Virus record (IMG/VR): IMGVR_UViG_3300032282_003366 | Location: 1 to 24,414 of that record | Strand: one strand, 5' to 3' | Source of the DNA: a virus | Length of the DNA: 24,414 nucleotides | Part shown: piece after piece, positions 13,777 to 22,051 of the stretch | Layout of the letters: every line of letters begins with the position of its first letter | Numbering within the stretch: position 1 is the first letter of the stretch | Position numbers and translations under genes: made by a program | Notes under the pieces: generated by a model | Seen by the model: only the letters and a program-made list of their open reading frames with translations | What the model was told of the DNA's origin: nothing | Databases searched by the model: none

Positions 13777-16700
13777 ATGATTCTATCAAAACCACAACTG
13801 GTAGAAAATATAGTTAGAGAGATATCAGATAATTCAACATCGCAAATTTCACCATATGACATTAGACACAACCTTTTAGATATTATTGACTCTGTTCATT
13901 TATTAACAGGATCACAAAATTTAAAAGGTAAAAATTTTGATACTCCCAGCTTAAGATCTACTAAGGTTGGTGAATTTACTCTTGACAAACTTGGACTTGA
14001 TGGCTATTTATCTATAGATAATACTGCTATTGGGTATTATGCATTAAATTCAAATTATCAAGGCATAAACAATACCGCAGTAGGTTCTAATGCCTTAAGC
14101 TGTAATATTTATGGAGAAAGCAACTCTGCACTAGGTTTTCATTCTCTAGCTGGTAATACTAATGGTTTTGGTAATATTGGTATTGGTAGTTTTGCTTTAC
14201 ATAATAATAAAATTGGTAACTTCAATATAGCTCTAGGTCATGGTGCTGGCTATTACGTAGACAGAAATACTAGTAATAAATTATTTATTGCTTCTCATGC
14301 TATCGATGATGCATTTTTATGCGCTAATCCAAGCGGCATCGGTTTAGTTCCGCTAATACAGGGAGATATGTCTTCTGGAAATTTACGAGTTGGTATTGCA
14401 GTTTCTGGACTACACGAAGGCGCAACATTACAAATCAGCGGTAATTTTCATCCATCAGATTCTTTAAAGACATTTGACATTGGTCATGACACATACAGAT
14501 GGCGCAGTATTTATTTATCAAGATCTATTTATTTTACTAATAACGATCATATTACATATGACGATGCCTCTAGTAAATTTCTTATTAGCAATGATACGGT
14601 AATAGATGGTTCAGCATCTGTTGGTGGCAATACAACAGTAAGTGGTAATTTATTATCAACGGGTCATGCTAATATAGGATCTTATGCTAATATTAGTGGA
14701 GATTTAACAGTTAATGGAGATGCTAGTTTTAATGGACATCTTACTCCTGTTGCAAATAAATTATTTGACTTGGGCGAATCAGACAAACAGTGGTTGAATA
14801 TATACACTGGTAATATTTATGTTAGTGGCATAGGAAGATTTCAAAAATTTGAAGCTGTTTCACATTCTCATTATCTTAATAAAACAATTAATTTAGCTTC
14901 TAGTGGATATATTAATACTTTAGACGGCGGTGGTCCAAATAGTATATACGATTATTATAATCCAATATATGATACATCAGAACCTAGTGGATATTTATTA
15001 GAAGAAGAGTTACATGATGCTGGATTATTTATTAAATCAAGTAGAAATAAAAGTTATTCATTTATTTATCAATCACCAAAATATCTGTCAACATATATTT
15101 CTGACGCAGAAGGAGATCAGTCGTGGTACACTAATTCTTATTGGAGATCCAATATTAGCTTACTATTGAATTCTGGATGTCATATTATTGCCGATAAAAT
15201 AGCTAGTAGAAATAAACTTTCAGTATTAACTTATGATGATGGTCTTGGATTTCATATTGTTAGTGGAAAACTATATAACTCCCATACTCATAATTTAAAA
15301 CCGCTAGCTGGAATTGGTGATGTCAATTTTATTGCAAACTCTGGAACATTAATAGATTATACGTTATCATTATCTTCTCCAAACTCTGGAGTTAATATTA
15401 ATCAAAGATTTTTATCTCAAGTTTCTGGAATATCAATAGATCTAGATAATAATAAACAAAAACTAACTGGTTTTGAATTATCTTATGTGTCAGATTCCAC
15501 TCTTGATGAGCCAATGTTCTTCAATGAGCAGGCTGGTCAAAATGCTTCTAGATTTATGATAAAGTCATTGAATAATTCATCATATGCACTTAGATCTTTT
15601 ACGCTTTTACAAGATGCTACCGATGGATATGTTGGCATTAGTAATTTCGGTTATGCAGAAAATATGCTTCCAGACACTATTCTTAATATAAGAAGCACTG
15701 GAAATGCTGTTATAAGAGCAACCGCAGAAAATACCGACAACACAATCGCTGCTATTCAACTGTTAGCTCAAGAAAATTGCTTAAAGTATGGCGCTTCTTT
15801 AGAATACAATACAGATAATAATCTTTTAGATCTCAATACATATTATAATGAGACTGAAAAAACAGCACTAAGAATATCAAACAGTGGTAGTTGCATTGGT
15901 ATATTTAGTAGATCATTGCCACACGCAATGGTAACTATTGGTAATTCTGGAGAACGCGAAGCTGTTATTAGTTTATATCACTCTTCTGGGATTCCATCTG
16001 GATATGCAAATTATGGTCAAATATTTGTTAAATCACAGACAGACGAATCCAAGTCCTCATCATTAAATTTCGTTGATGCTAGCGGAAATATATTTGAAGT
16101 ATTGATGAATTCCATCGACATAGGTGGACAGAATCTAGATAAACCATTATTAGCAGATGACAACGGAAATACTTTTGGAGGTAGATTATCACCAAATACT
16201 AAATCAGCGATTCAGTCGTGTATCAGAAATACAACCGTGGGATATAGAGCATTATCATATATAAATGGCGGTAATAATAATGTCGCAGTTGGATATGCTG
16301 CTGGCAGTGGTATTACCACTGGGAGTAACAATGTTATTATTGGATCTAATTCTGCACAATCTCTTACAACTGGTTCTAGTAATATAGTTATAGGGTATAA
16401 CTTACTAAACTCATATCCTACTAGTGGTAGCAATACATTCATATTAGGATCAGATACTAATGTATTAATGTCTGGCAACATATTAACTAAAAACTTATTC
16501 ATGCCAGATGGAAAACTATCTCTTCGTAACGGCTCAAATGAAAGCCTAAAGTTGCAAGCCAATACTATAGAAGTGGTAGACGGCGGTGGGTCAAATTATC
16601 CAGACGTATCTCTATCATTTAAATTTACTGGAAATAGTACTGCTGAATTATTTAAATTAGATCACACTGCAAATCCAATCTCTAAGACTGTAACTTACAC

Positions 16701-17160
16701 ATCCCCAGCAACAGCAAGACCATATGGCGAACTAAAAGGAGATTTAAGATTACTTGGTGCATTAAGATTTAGTGATGGATCTAAAGCTGTTGAGTCTGGT
16801 AGTTTCTTAGATGATATTACCAATTTAAGTAATAGCGGGGTGGCTATTTCTGGAGCTTTATCTAATACTACTGCCGCCAACACAACGCTTAGAAATGATT
16901 TTGATAGTTTAATTATAGAGGGTTTTGCTCAAGAAAACATATCTGCTCCACCCAACGCAAGCGCGGCGGCTACTGGAAGAATAAGGCAAAAAGTAAAGGT
17001 TGGTAATTCATGGCAAGACAAAACAGTGCCTCCCGGTCAAGACCCATACACAACCATCTATAATAGAGATCCATTCCTAAGAATAAACAAGAATGATTAT
17101 GTAGTTGCTATAAGAGTAAATAACGAATATAGACCAATGTGGGTAAGCTATTATAGCTGA
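13777..17160 (+). CDS. Large tail fibre with YadA-like head repeats
   Basis: This 1127-residue protein is Asn-, Ser-, Gly- and Thr-rich. Residues about 83-165 hold four or five 14-residue units of the type 'NTAIGYYAL', 'NTAVGSNAL', 'NSALGFHSL', 'NIGIGSFAL', 'NIALGHGAG', which form left-handed trimeric beta-rolls in YadA-type adhesins. A second block lies at about 818-893. Between them are 'FDIGHDTYRWRSIYL' and 'FDLGESDKQWLNIYTG' motifs, which flank short beta-helical strands ('TVSGNL', 'NISGDLTVNG'). The C-terminus ends 'VRVNNEYRPMWVSYYS'-like, with no recognisable self-cleaving chaperone. It probably binds host surface structures as a trimer. An AGAAGG ribosome site lies upstream. Confidence 0.85.
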   Translation: MILSKPQLVENIVREISDNSTSQISPYDIRHNLLDIIDSVHLLTGSQNLKGKNFDTPSLRSTKVGEFTLDKLGLDGYLSIDNTAIGYYALNSNYQGINNTAVGSNALSCNIYGESNSALGFHSLAGNTNGFGNIGIGSFALHNNKIGNFNIALGHGAGYYVDRNTSNKLFIASHAIDDAFLCANPSGIGLVPLIQGDMSSGNLRVGIAVSGLHEGATLQISGNFHPSDSLKTFDIGHDTYRWRSIYLSRSIYFTNNDHITYDDASSKFLISNDTVIDGSASVGGNTTVSGNLLSTGHANIGSYANISGDLTVNGDASFNGHLTPVANKLFDLGESDKQWLNIYTGNIYVSGIGRFQKFEAVSHSHYLNKTINLASSGYINTLDGGGPNSIYDYYNPIYDTSEPSGYLLEEELHDAGLFIKSSRNKSYSFIYQSPKYLSTYISDAEGDQSWYTNSYWRSNISLLLNSGCHIIADKIASRNKLSVLTYDDGLGFHIVSGKLYNSHTHNLKPLAGIGDVNFIANSGTLIDYTLSLSSPNSGVNINQRFLSQVSGISIDLDNNKQKLTGFELSYVSDSTLDEPMFFNEQAGQNASRFMIKSLNNSSYALRSFTLLQDATDGYVGISNFGYAENMLPDTILNIRSTGNAVIRATAENTDNTIAAIQLLAQENCLKYGASLEYNTDNNLLDLNTYYNETEKTALRISNSGSCIGIFSRSLPHAMVTIGNSGEREAVISLYHSSGIPSGYANYGQIFVKSQTDESKSSSLNFVDASGNIFEVLMNSIDIGGQNLDKPLLADDNGNTFGGRLSPNTKSAIQSCIRNTTVGYRALSYINGGNNNVAVGYAAGSGITTGSNNVIIGSNSAQSLTTGSSNIVIGYNLLNSYPTSGSNTFILGSDTNVLMSGNILTKNLFMPDGKLSLRNGSNESLKLQANTIEVVDGGGSNYPDVSLSFKFTGNSTAELFKLDHTANPISKTVTYTSPATARPYGELKGDLRLLGALRFSDGSKAVESGSFLDDITNLSNSGVAISGALSNTTAANTTLRNDFDSLIIEGFAQENISAPPNASAAATGRIRQKVKVGNSWQDKTVPPGQDPYTTIYNRDPFLRINKNDYVVAIRVNNEYRPMWVSYYS

Positions 17161-17165
17161 TTATA

Positions 17166-17906
17166 ATGAGTGACGATTGTTTAAATGATAGTTGTTTTAG
17201 ACCAGTTGCTGCTGGCAAAAAACATGACCAATTTTTAGATATTCCAGATAGACCATATTTGTCTTTAACTACACCGCCACTAACCACTACAACGTCAACC
17301 ACAACTACAACCACTTCATATCCACAAGATTTATTAGATATTATATATCTTCCAGTTAGTGGTAAAACTTGTCCTTTTGTTACCACTACAACATCTACTA
17401 CTACAACCACCGCAAATCCTTTATATGCTTTAGGTGGGCTGAAATGTCAATTTAATTTTACAAGTAGTTCTTTAAATACTATTGCTCAAGGAGATGTTGG
17501 AATATCAATACCAATTACTAATGGCATAGTATTTCCTAATATTAGTTATACTAATGTTGGAGATAATTATAGTTTTATAGCATTTGGCTATTTCAAACCA
17601 CCATCAAGCGGCCCATATGTATTTTATACTACAAGTCAGCAAGGGAGCGCTGCGTGGTTTGATACTTTGGCTAATATTCAGAGCGGAAGAAATGCTACAA
17701 ATGCTATAATCAATAATGGAGTAACTATATCACAGCCACAAACAAAAAAAGCATCTAAAGCAATACCATTATCTGCAAACAAATTTTATCCAATTAGAAT
17801 TGTACATAGAAATACTACCGGACCCAGTTCTATGTTCTTCAGTTGGAGTGGGCCAAATATACCAGAGACAACAAATTTATCACAATATTTTTATTACGAT
17901 AGTTAG
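17166..17906 (+). CDS. Poly-Thr linker protein with PA14/GLEYA-like domain
   Basis: This 246-residue protein has three Cys in the first 70 residues (5, 10, 69). Threonine runs at 40-50 and 73-82 bracket a short Pro/Leu-rich segment. Residues about 94-246 resemble PA14/GLEYA lectin domains: 'GYFKPPSSGPYVFYTTS' with a following 'AAWFD', then 'LSANKFYPIRIVHRNTTGP', 'FFSWSGPNIPE' and 'QYFYY'. Such domains bind carbohydrates in yeast adhesins and bacterial toxins. A surface or fibre-tip role with glycan binding is inferred. There is no signal peptide, as expected for a virion protein. It starts 5 bases after the fibre gene and ends 8 bases before the next. Confidence 0.7.
   Translation: MSDDCLNDSCFRPVAAGKKHDQFLDIPDRPYLSLTTPPLTTTTSTTTTTTSYPQDLLDIIYLPVSGKTCPFVTTTTSTTTTTANPLYALGGLKCQFNFTSSSLNTIAQGDVGISIPITNGIVFPNISYTNVGDNYSFIAFGYFKPPSSGPYVFYTTSQQGSAAWFDTLANIQSGRNATNAIINNGVTISQPQTKKASKAIPLSANKFYPIRIVHRNTTGPSSMFFSWSGPNIPETTNLSQYFYYDS
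17283..17411 (+). repeat. Two ACN-rich tracts coding poly-Thr
   Basis: Bases 17283-17315 (11 codons, ten Thr and one Ser) and 17382-17411 (mostly Thr) are runs of mixed ACA, ACC and ACT. The third bases vary, so the protein sequence rather than a simple DNA repeat seems to be maintained. Triplet length changes would stay in frame. Confidence 0.85.
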
Positions 17907-17914
17907 GAATTATT

Positions 17915-20230
17915 ATGGCTAATGCTATAGGACTAGCTGGATGGAATCGCGGTGGTGGGAAAGTTGCTGCTTTTACTAAAGCTATCAATACCACAGATTT
18001 GCAGAACGACTCTTTCAAGAGATTATTAATTAATACTATTCATTGGTCATCTCGTCGTAGTAATAATAGTGTATATCTTTGTGACACAGAAAATACTACA
18101 TTTAATAATCTTATTATTAGTACGCTTAATACTGTTGGATATAACGTTGCAATTATAGAGAAATGGTACGAATTTAATGGTGCTTTTCACTTACCGTTGG
18201 TTTCTTGTTTTTTGCTATTTCCAAGTTATAACCCTCTTGGTGGCTTGAAAATGCCCGATAATGGGCAACTAGCATTGATGAATGAAGTTACCAACGGCGG
18301 CATGGGTCTTATTTTGTGCGAATGGTTTCATTATTTACAGTCTTTACCATCTAAAAGATCATTCTCTCTTGTGTCTTCAGACACTGCTGGACTGCATACT
18401 ATCTCTCCATTACAAATAGAAAATTATGTAAATTATTCAAATCCTACTAAAATTATATTATCTAAAAATATTGATGAAGATAGTATTACATATAATTTGC
18501 CAGATCAATTTAGCATAACTCCAACAACCGTTGGATATGCAGGTTCAATATCTCAAATCTCTACTATCAAAAATGGCGCTACTGTTTTTGAATATACAGA
18601 TGTTTTTTCTAGAGGCACAACAACAACCACGACAACCACAACACAAGCTCCTATTAGAAATATTAAATTTAAATTAGCAGACATTAATCTAATAGATTAT
18701 TGTGGACCACACAATATAAGTTTATCTGGCCCAAATAAAGATTATTTTCTATTAGAGAATAATCAACTATATCTTACTGAAAATACTGGACAAACAGGCA
18801 TATATAGTATTAACATTGATGTTGACGATTTATTTGTTCCACAAAGATTTGATACTATTTCACAGACATACAACTTAGAACTTGCAAGATGTGATCCAAG
18901 CATATCCAAGCCATTAGATGGGTCTGGCCCGGCATTTTCTTATAGAAGCCAAATAGTCAATAATTATAATTTACCAACTTTGTGGGGCGAAAACACTCCA
19001 TATGGTATTATTTCTCCGTTTACAGACTACTATCTTGCTGGAGATGGATCTGTAGATGACCATTTAATCTGTTGGCTTGGTGGTCAGCACGGAGATACAA
19101 ATGCGCTATGGTTGCAGATTAATAAATCTGGACCATTGAATTGGAATATTAATGCTTCTTGTGAATATCAAAGAGACTATGCTTCGTTTTGGTTAGTTGT
19201 GACTAGCGGTGTCAATAGTAATGTTAAGCCTTCACAACACGCGCAAAGCTATGGTGCAGAATTCAACAATCCAATAAAATATCAATCTTTATTTAATACT
19301 AGTTTTGAGTTATCTCAGTTAACTGGAGAAAATACAAATAATGGTGTTAGAGATATCACTGTTTCGGTTAACCCAAATATTAAAACTTTTCTTGTTGTAG
19401 CTTATTCAAAAGATGAAAAAGGAAGCAGACTAGATGATAGAATATATGGAGAATTTTTTATTGGAACCACTACAACTACCACTACCACAACTACTACTAC
19501 TACCGCCGCTCCAACTACTACTACAACTACAACAACTAGCCAACCTTTGCCAAACTATTCTTATACTGTAACATTCGCAGATGGCATTGACAATGGTTAT
19601 CCATCTCCATCTTTCTTGACGGTTGTGGCTCCACAAAATAGTAATACTTTAATGGGATATGTATATTATAATGCAAATGCTGGATTTTATTTTACACAAC
19701 CTCCGATTGTCGGAGATACTTTACCATCACCATTAAGTTTTGCTCATGAATCATTTAATAATAGATATGCTGTTTATGTTACAATGCCACAGAATGGAGG
19801 ATCTAGATTAGTTACTATAATTGGAGCGGCTACGCAGGTAACTACTACTACAACCACCACAACAACTACAACAACCACTCCAGAACCGTGTGATAATTTA
19901 ATATATATATTTTGTAAACAAACTTTACACTGCACTAAAGTAAATGGAATATGTCAACCAAATTTATCGCTAAGTACCAATGAAATTTCATTATATACTT
20001 GTTGCAATTTAAATGAGTCACAGATGAGAGTTGCATTTAATAGCCAGTTTGGTCAAACGCCAGAAGAATATTTTTCAAATTTCTGCCCTTCGCCACCATC
20101 TGAAGCTTTTTCAGATTGTCCATCCGTAGATTCTCAAAATAATTGTCAAAATATTATTAATTATGAGACTTTGATTACTATTCCATGTTTTACATATTCA
20201 TCACCAGCTATAGAGAATCCATTACCATGA
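17915..20230 (+). CDS. Multidomain virion protein: amidotransferase-like N-terminus, poly-Thr linkers, Cys-rich end
   Basis: This is a 771-residue protein. Residues about 15-230 have the look of a ThuA/class I amidotransferase-like fold: 'SVYLCDTENTTFN', 'TVGYNVAIIE', 'CFLLFPSYN' and 'ALMNEVTNGGMGLILCEW' follow the strand-loop order of that fold, with C160 in the last strand rather than at a clear nucleophile elbow, so it may not be active. A Thr run (235-243) precedes a cadherin-like segment (about 247-325), then a globular part (to 517). Thr runs at 518-530, 534-541 and 643-655 flank a beta-rich domain. The last 110 residues contain ten Cys. It is probably a surface-exposed virion component. 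Confidence 0.6.
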   Translation: MANAIGLAGWNRGGGKVAAFTKAINTTDLQNDSFKRLLINTIHWSSRRSNNSVYLCDTENTTFNNLIISTLNTVGYNVAIIEKWYEFNGAFHLPLVSCFLLFPSYNPLGGLKMPDNGQLALMNEVTNGGMGLILCEWFHYLQSLPSKRSFSLVSSDTAGLHTISPLQIENYVNYSNPTKIILSKNIDEDSITYNLPDQFSITPTTVGYAGSISQISTIKNGATVFEYTDVFSRGTTTTTTTTTQAPIRNIKFKLADINLIDYCGPHNISLSGPNKDYFLLENNQLYLTENTGQTGIYSINIDVDDLFVPQRFDTISQTYNLELARCDPSISKPLDGSGPAFSYRSQIVNNYNLPTLWGENTPYGIISPFTDYYLAGDGSVDDHLICWLGGQHGDTNALWLQINKSGPLNWNINASCEYQRDYASFWLVVTSGVNSNVKPSQHAQSYGAEFNNPIKYQSLFNTSFELSQLTGENTNNGVRDITVSVNPNIKTFLVVAYSKDEKGSRLDDRIYGEFFIGTTTTTTTTTTTTTAAPTTTTTTTTSQPLPNYSYTVTFADGIDNGYPSPSFLTVVAPQNSNTLMGYVYYNANAGFYFTQPPIVGDTLPSPLSFAHESFNNRYAVYVTMPQNGGSRLVTIIGAATQVTTTTTTTTTTTTTPEPCDNLIYIFCKQTLHCTKVNGICQPNLSLSTNEISLYTCCNLNESQMRVAFNSQFGQTPEEYFSNFCPSPPSEAFSDCPSVDSQNNCQNIINYETLITIPCFTYSSPAIENPLP
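18617..18643 (+). repeat. ACN tract, nine Thr codons
   Basis: Nine consecutive Thr codons with mixed third bases join the amidotransferase-like domain to the cadherin-like segment. Confidence 0.85.
19466..19537 (+). repeat. Double ACN tract, about 13 and 8 Thr codons
   Basis: About 13 Thr codons (19466-19504), then Ala-Ala-Pro, then 8 Thr codons (19514-19537). This is the longest linker in the window. Confidence 0.85.
19841..19879 (+). repeat. ACN tract, 13 Thr codons
   Basis: Thirteen consecutive Thr codons with mixed third bases precede the Cys-rich C-terminal domain. Confidence 0.85.
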
Positions 20231-21603
20231 CATGTCCATACGGTAAATTTTTTATTAGAAAAGGCAACGCTTTCACTACTAATAATAGTGGACTAAGATT
20301 ATCTATAGATAATGGATCAGAAAATTATATTGCTAATTTTATACATTCAACAGATTCATATCTTGAATCTGGAGATAAATTCGTGTCTGTCACAGAAAAT
20401 ATAATAACACACATCACTCCTAAAAAAATAATACTTTTTGGTGGACCATTTATTATATCCAATATGATCAAGCTAACACTCAAAAATAAAAGCACCAAAA
20501 AAATTATAGCATCAAAATATATTGGACAATTAAATCAAACTATGAATGTGGATTATATCAAATTTACATCCCCCAGCATTATTGACCTACACAATGATTC
20601 TATAATTCTAGAAATAGATAGTATATATTGGCAAGACACAGAACCTTGCTGCGATAAACTTCCATCTAGCATTAATATTGTTGATGTACCAAGAGAGGTC
20701 GGTGGTTCTAGATTTTTATGTTTTCCTTTAGAACAATACTACATATTACCGCCCCTTACAGATGGAGAAGATGCTGTATCTACTTATAGCACTATTCCAT
20801 CTTTATATAAGAACAAATCTGAATATATATTAACAATTAATAATCCAATAGCACATAACGATGCAGTTTTCATAGATACAATACCCTTTGGTTCTGATTA
20901 TACATTATTGTTTGTCCTTACAGATTTGAGATTATATTGGGCTGGAATAGAAACAGAATTTTCTTATTGGATTGAACAAAGCATAAATGCTGCTACAAAC
21001 TGGCAAAGAATATCAGATGTTAAAATAGGGAAAACAAATAATTCTTATATTATACCAATAAAACCTAGCACTTGGGCTAGCACATATTACTATCGCATAG
21101 TTACATCAAATCCTTTTGGGTATGTAGATAGTCAATCATTAATAAGTAATATATTTACTCTAAATTTTCAACCATTAGTTACGACTACTACTACAACAAG
21201 CACAACTCCAGCCTGTATCTCAGTGTCAACAACAACTACTACAACTCTTGGTCCGTCAATAGGTTATTTAGTAGAAGGCGCATTTCCAGAATTCTTTAAT
21301 GGCATTTACTGTGAATATGGAACATATGGAGAGTATAATTTTCCAGCGTATAAGCATTATTTAGAAGATATTTATATTTATTTAATTGCTGGAGTGTGGT
21401 ATGTATCAACCCCTTTAGGTTCTGCTATGCAAGGAAGCTATGGATATAATACTTCACCCATACCAAATCCAGAGTATTTAATTGATCCATATGCTATTCA
21501 ATATTTACCTATAGTTCCATCATCACCTTGGAACACATATACACCAGAGGGTGTTACACCAGTAGTAACTGGATCTCCAACTGTAAGTCCACATACGTGC
21601 TAA
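20227..21603 (+). CDS. Poly-Thr linker virion protein with Ig/FN3-like domain
   Basis: This is a 458-residue protein. Residues 1-160 are beta-rich and unassigned, ending at 'DTEPCCDKLP'. Residues about 205-318 look Ig/FN3-like ('YWIEQSINAATNWQRISDV', 'YYYRIVTSNPFGYVDS'). Thr-rich runs at 319-327 and 335-340 lead to a compact C-terminal unit with 'NGIYCEYGTYGEYNFPAYKHY', 'IYIYLIAGVWYVSTPLG' and a terminal Cys. Such small beta units occur in phage and other surface proteins. The start at 20227 was preferred over an in-frame ATG at 20185 because it overlaps the preceding stop by four bases (ATGA). Like its two neighbours it is likely an adhesive or decorating virion protein. Confidence 0.65.
   Translation: MTCPYGKFFIRKGNAFTTNNSGLRLSIDNGSENYIANFIHSTDSYLESGDKFVSVTENIITHITPKKIILFGGPFIISNMIKLTLKNKSTKKIIASKYIGQLNQTMNVDYIKFTSPSIIDLHNDSIILEIDSIYWQDTEPCCDKLPSSINIVDVPREVGGSRFLCFPLEQYYILPPLTDGEDAVSTYSTIPSLYKNKSEYILTINNPIAHNDAVFIDTIPFGSDYTLLFVLTDLRLYWAGIETEFSYWIEQSINAATNWQRISDVKIGKTNNSYIIPIKPSTWASTYYYRIVTSNPFGYVDSQSLISNIFTLNFQPLVTTTTTTSTTPACISVSTTTTTTLGPSIGYLVEGAFPEFFNGIYCEYGTYGEYNFPAYKHYLEDIYIYLIAGVWYVSTPLGSAMQGSYGYNTSPIPNPEYLIDPYAIQYLPIVPSSPWNTYTPEGVTPVVTGSPTVSPHTC
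21181..21246 (+). repeat. ACN tracts, short poly-Thr linkers
   Basis: Six Thr codons, then Ser-Thr-Thr (21181-21207), a short Cys-containing segment, and six more Thr codons (21229-21246). They join the Ig-like domain to the C-terminal unit. Confidence 0.8.
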
Positions 21604-21604
21604 A

Positions 21605-22051
21605 ATGTTAATAGAAACACATAAAAATTTCTTTTTAGAACGATGCTTTGAAAGACATTATTCTGTAGAAGAAGTATCTGAATGTATTGTATCTAAAAAT
21701 GGAGATACTTGGGTCATAGATACTGACCATCCAAAATATCCAAAATATACCAAAAACATAGAAAAAATAGTTGAAAATATGCAAAATGGGGCTGGTACGG
21801 AGCTTAAAAAAATACTAGAATCATTTGGTATCAAAAGCTCTGAAAATTGCTCTTGTAATGCAAAAGCAAAGATTATGAATCATATGGGGATTAAATGGTG
21901 TAAAGATAATATAGACGCAATTGTTGAATGGCTTAAAGAAGAAGCTGAAAAACGCCATTTGCCTTTTTCATCATTAGTTGCCAAGAAAATAGTACAAATC
22001 GCTATCTCTAGAGCAGAAAAGGAAGCAAAATATGCTAGTAGTAGCAGATAG
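21605..22051 (+). CDS. C-x-C motif protein, unknown function
   Basis: This is a 148-residue soluble protein. The first half ('FFLERCFERHYSVEEVSECI', 'GDTWVIDTDHP') looks like a small alpha/beta domain. The second half is helical with 'GAGTELKKILESFGI' (62-76), 'CSCNAKAKIMNHMGI' (82-96), 'WCKDNIDAIVEWLKEEAEKR' (98-117) and 'LPFSSLVAKKIVQIAI'. C82, C84 and C99, with nearby H93, could bind a metal. I have an impression of similar 'GxGTEL...CxC...WC' modules in other phage-associated proteins but cannot check it. It sits between fibre genes, starts two bases after a stop, and overlaps the next gene by 20 bases. An assembly or fibre-accessory role is inferred only from place. Confidence 0.65.
   Translation: MLIETHKNFFLERCFERHYSVEEVSECIVSKNGDTWVIDTDHPKYPKYTKNIEKIVENMQNGAGTELKKILESFGIKSSENCSCNAKAKIMNHMGIKWCKDNIDAIVEWLKEEAEKRHLPFSSLVAKKIVQIAISRAEKEAKYASSSR

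Noticed and set aside
17108-17410. Minus-strand frame with poly-valine runs
   Set aside because: It is the reverse-strand reading of the ACN threonine tracts. No ribosome site, and it covers a well-supported gene.
20185-20226. Longer N-terminus for the gene at 20227
   Set aside because: No ribosome site before 20185 and it would overlap the preceding gene by 46 bases. The ATGA joint at 20227 is more typical here.
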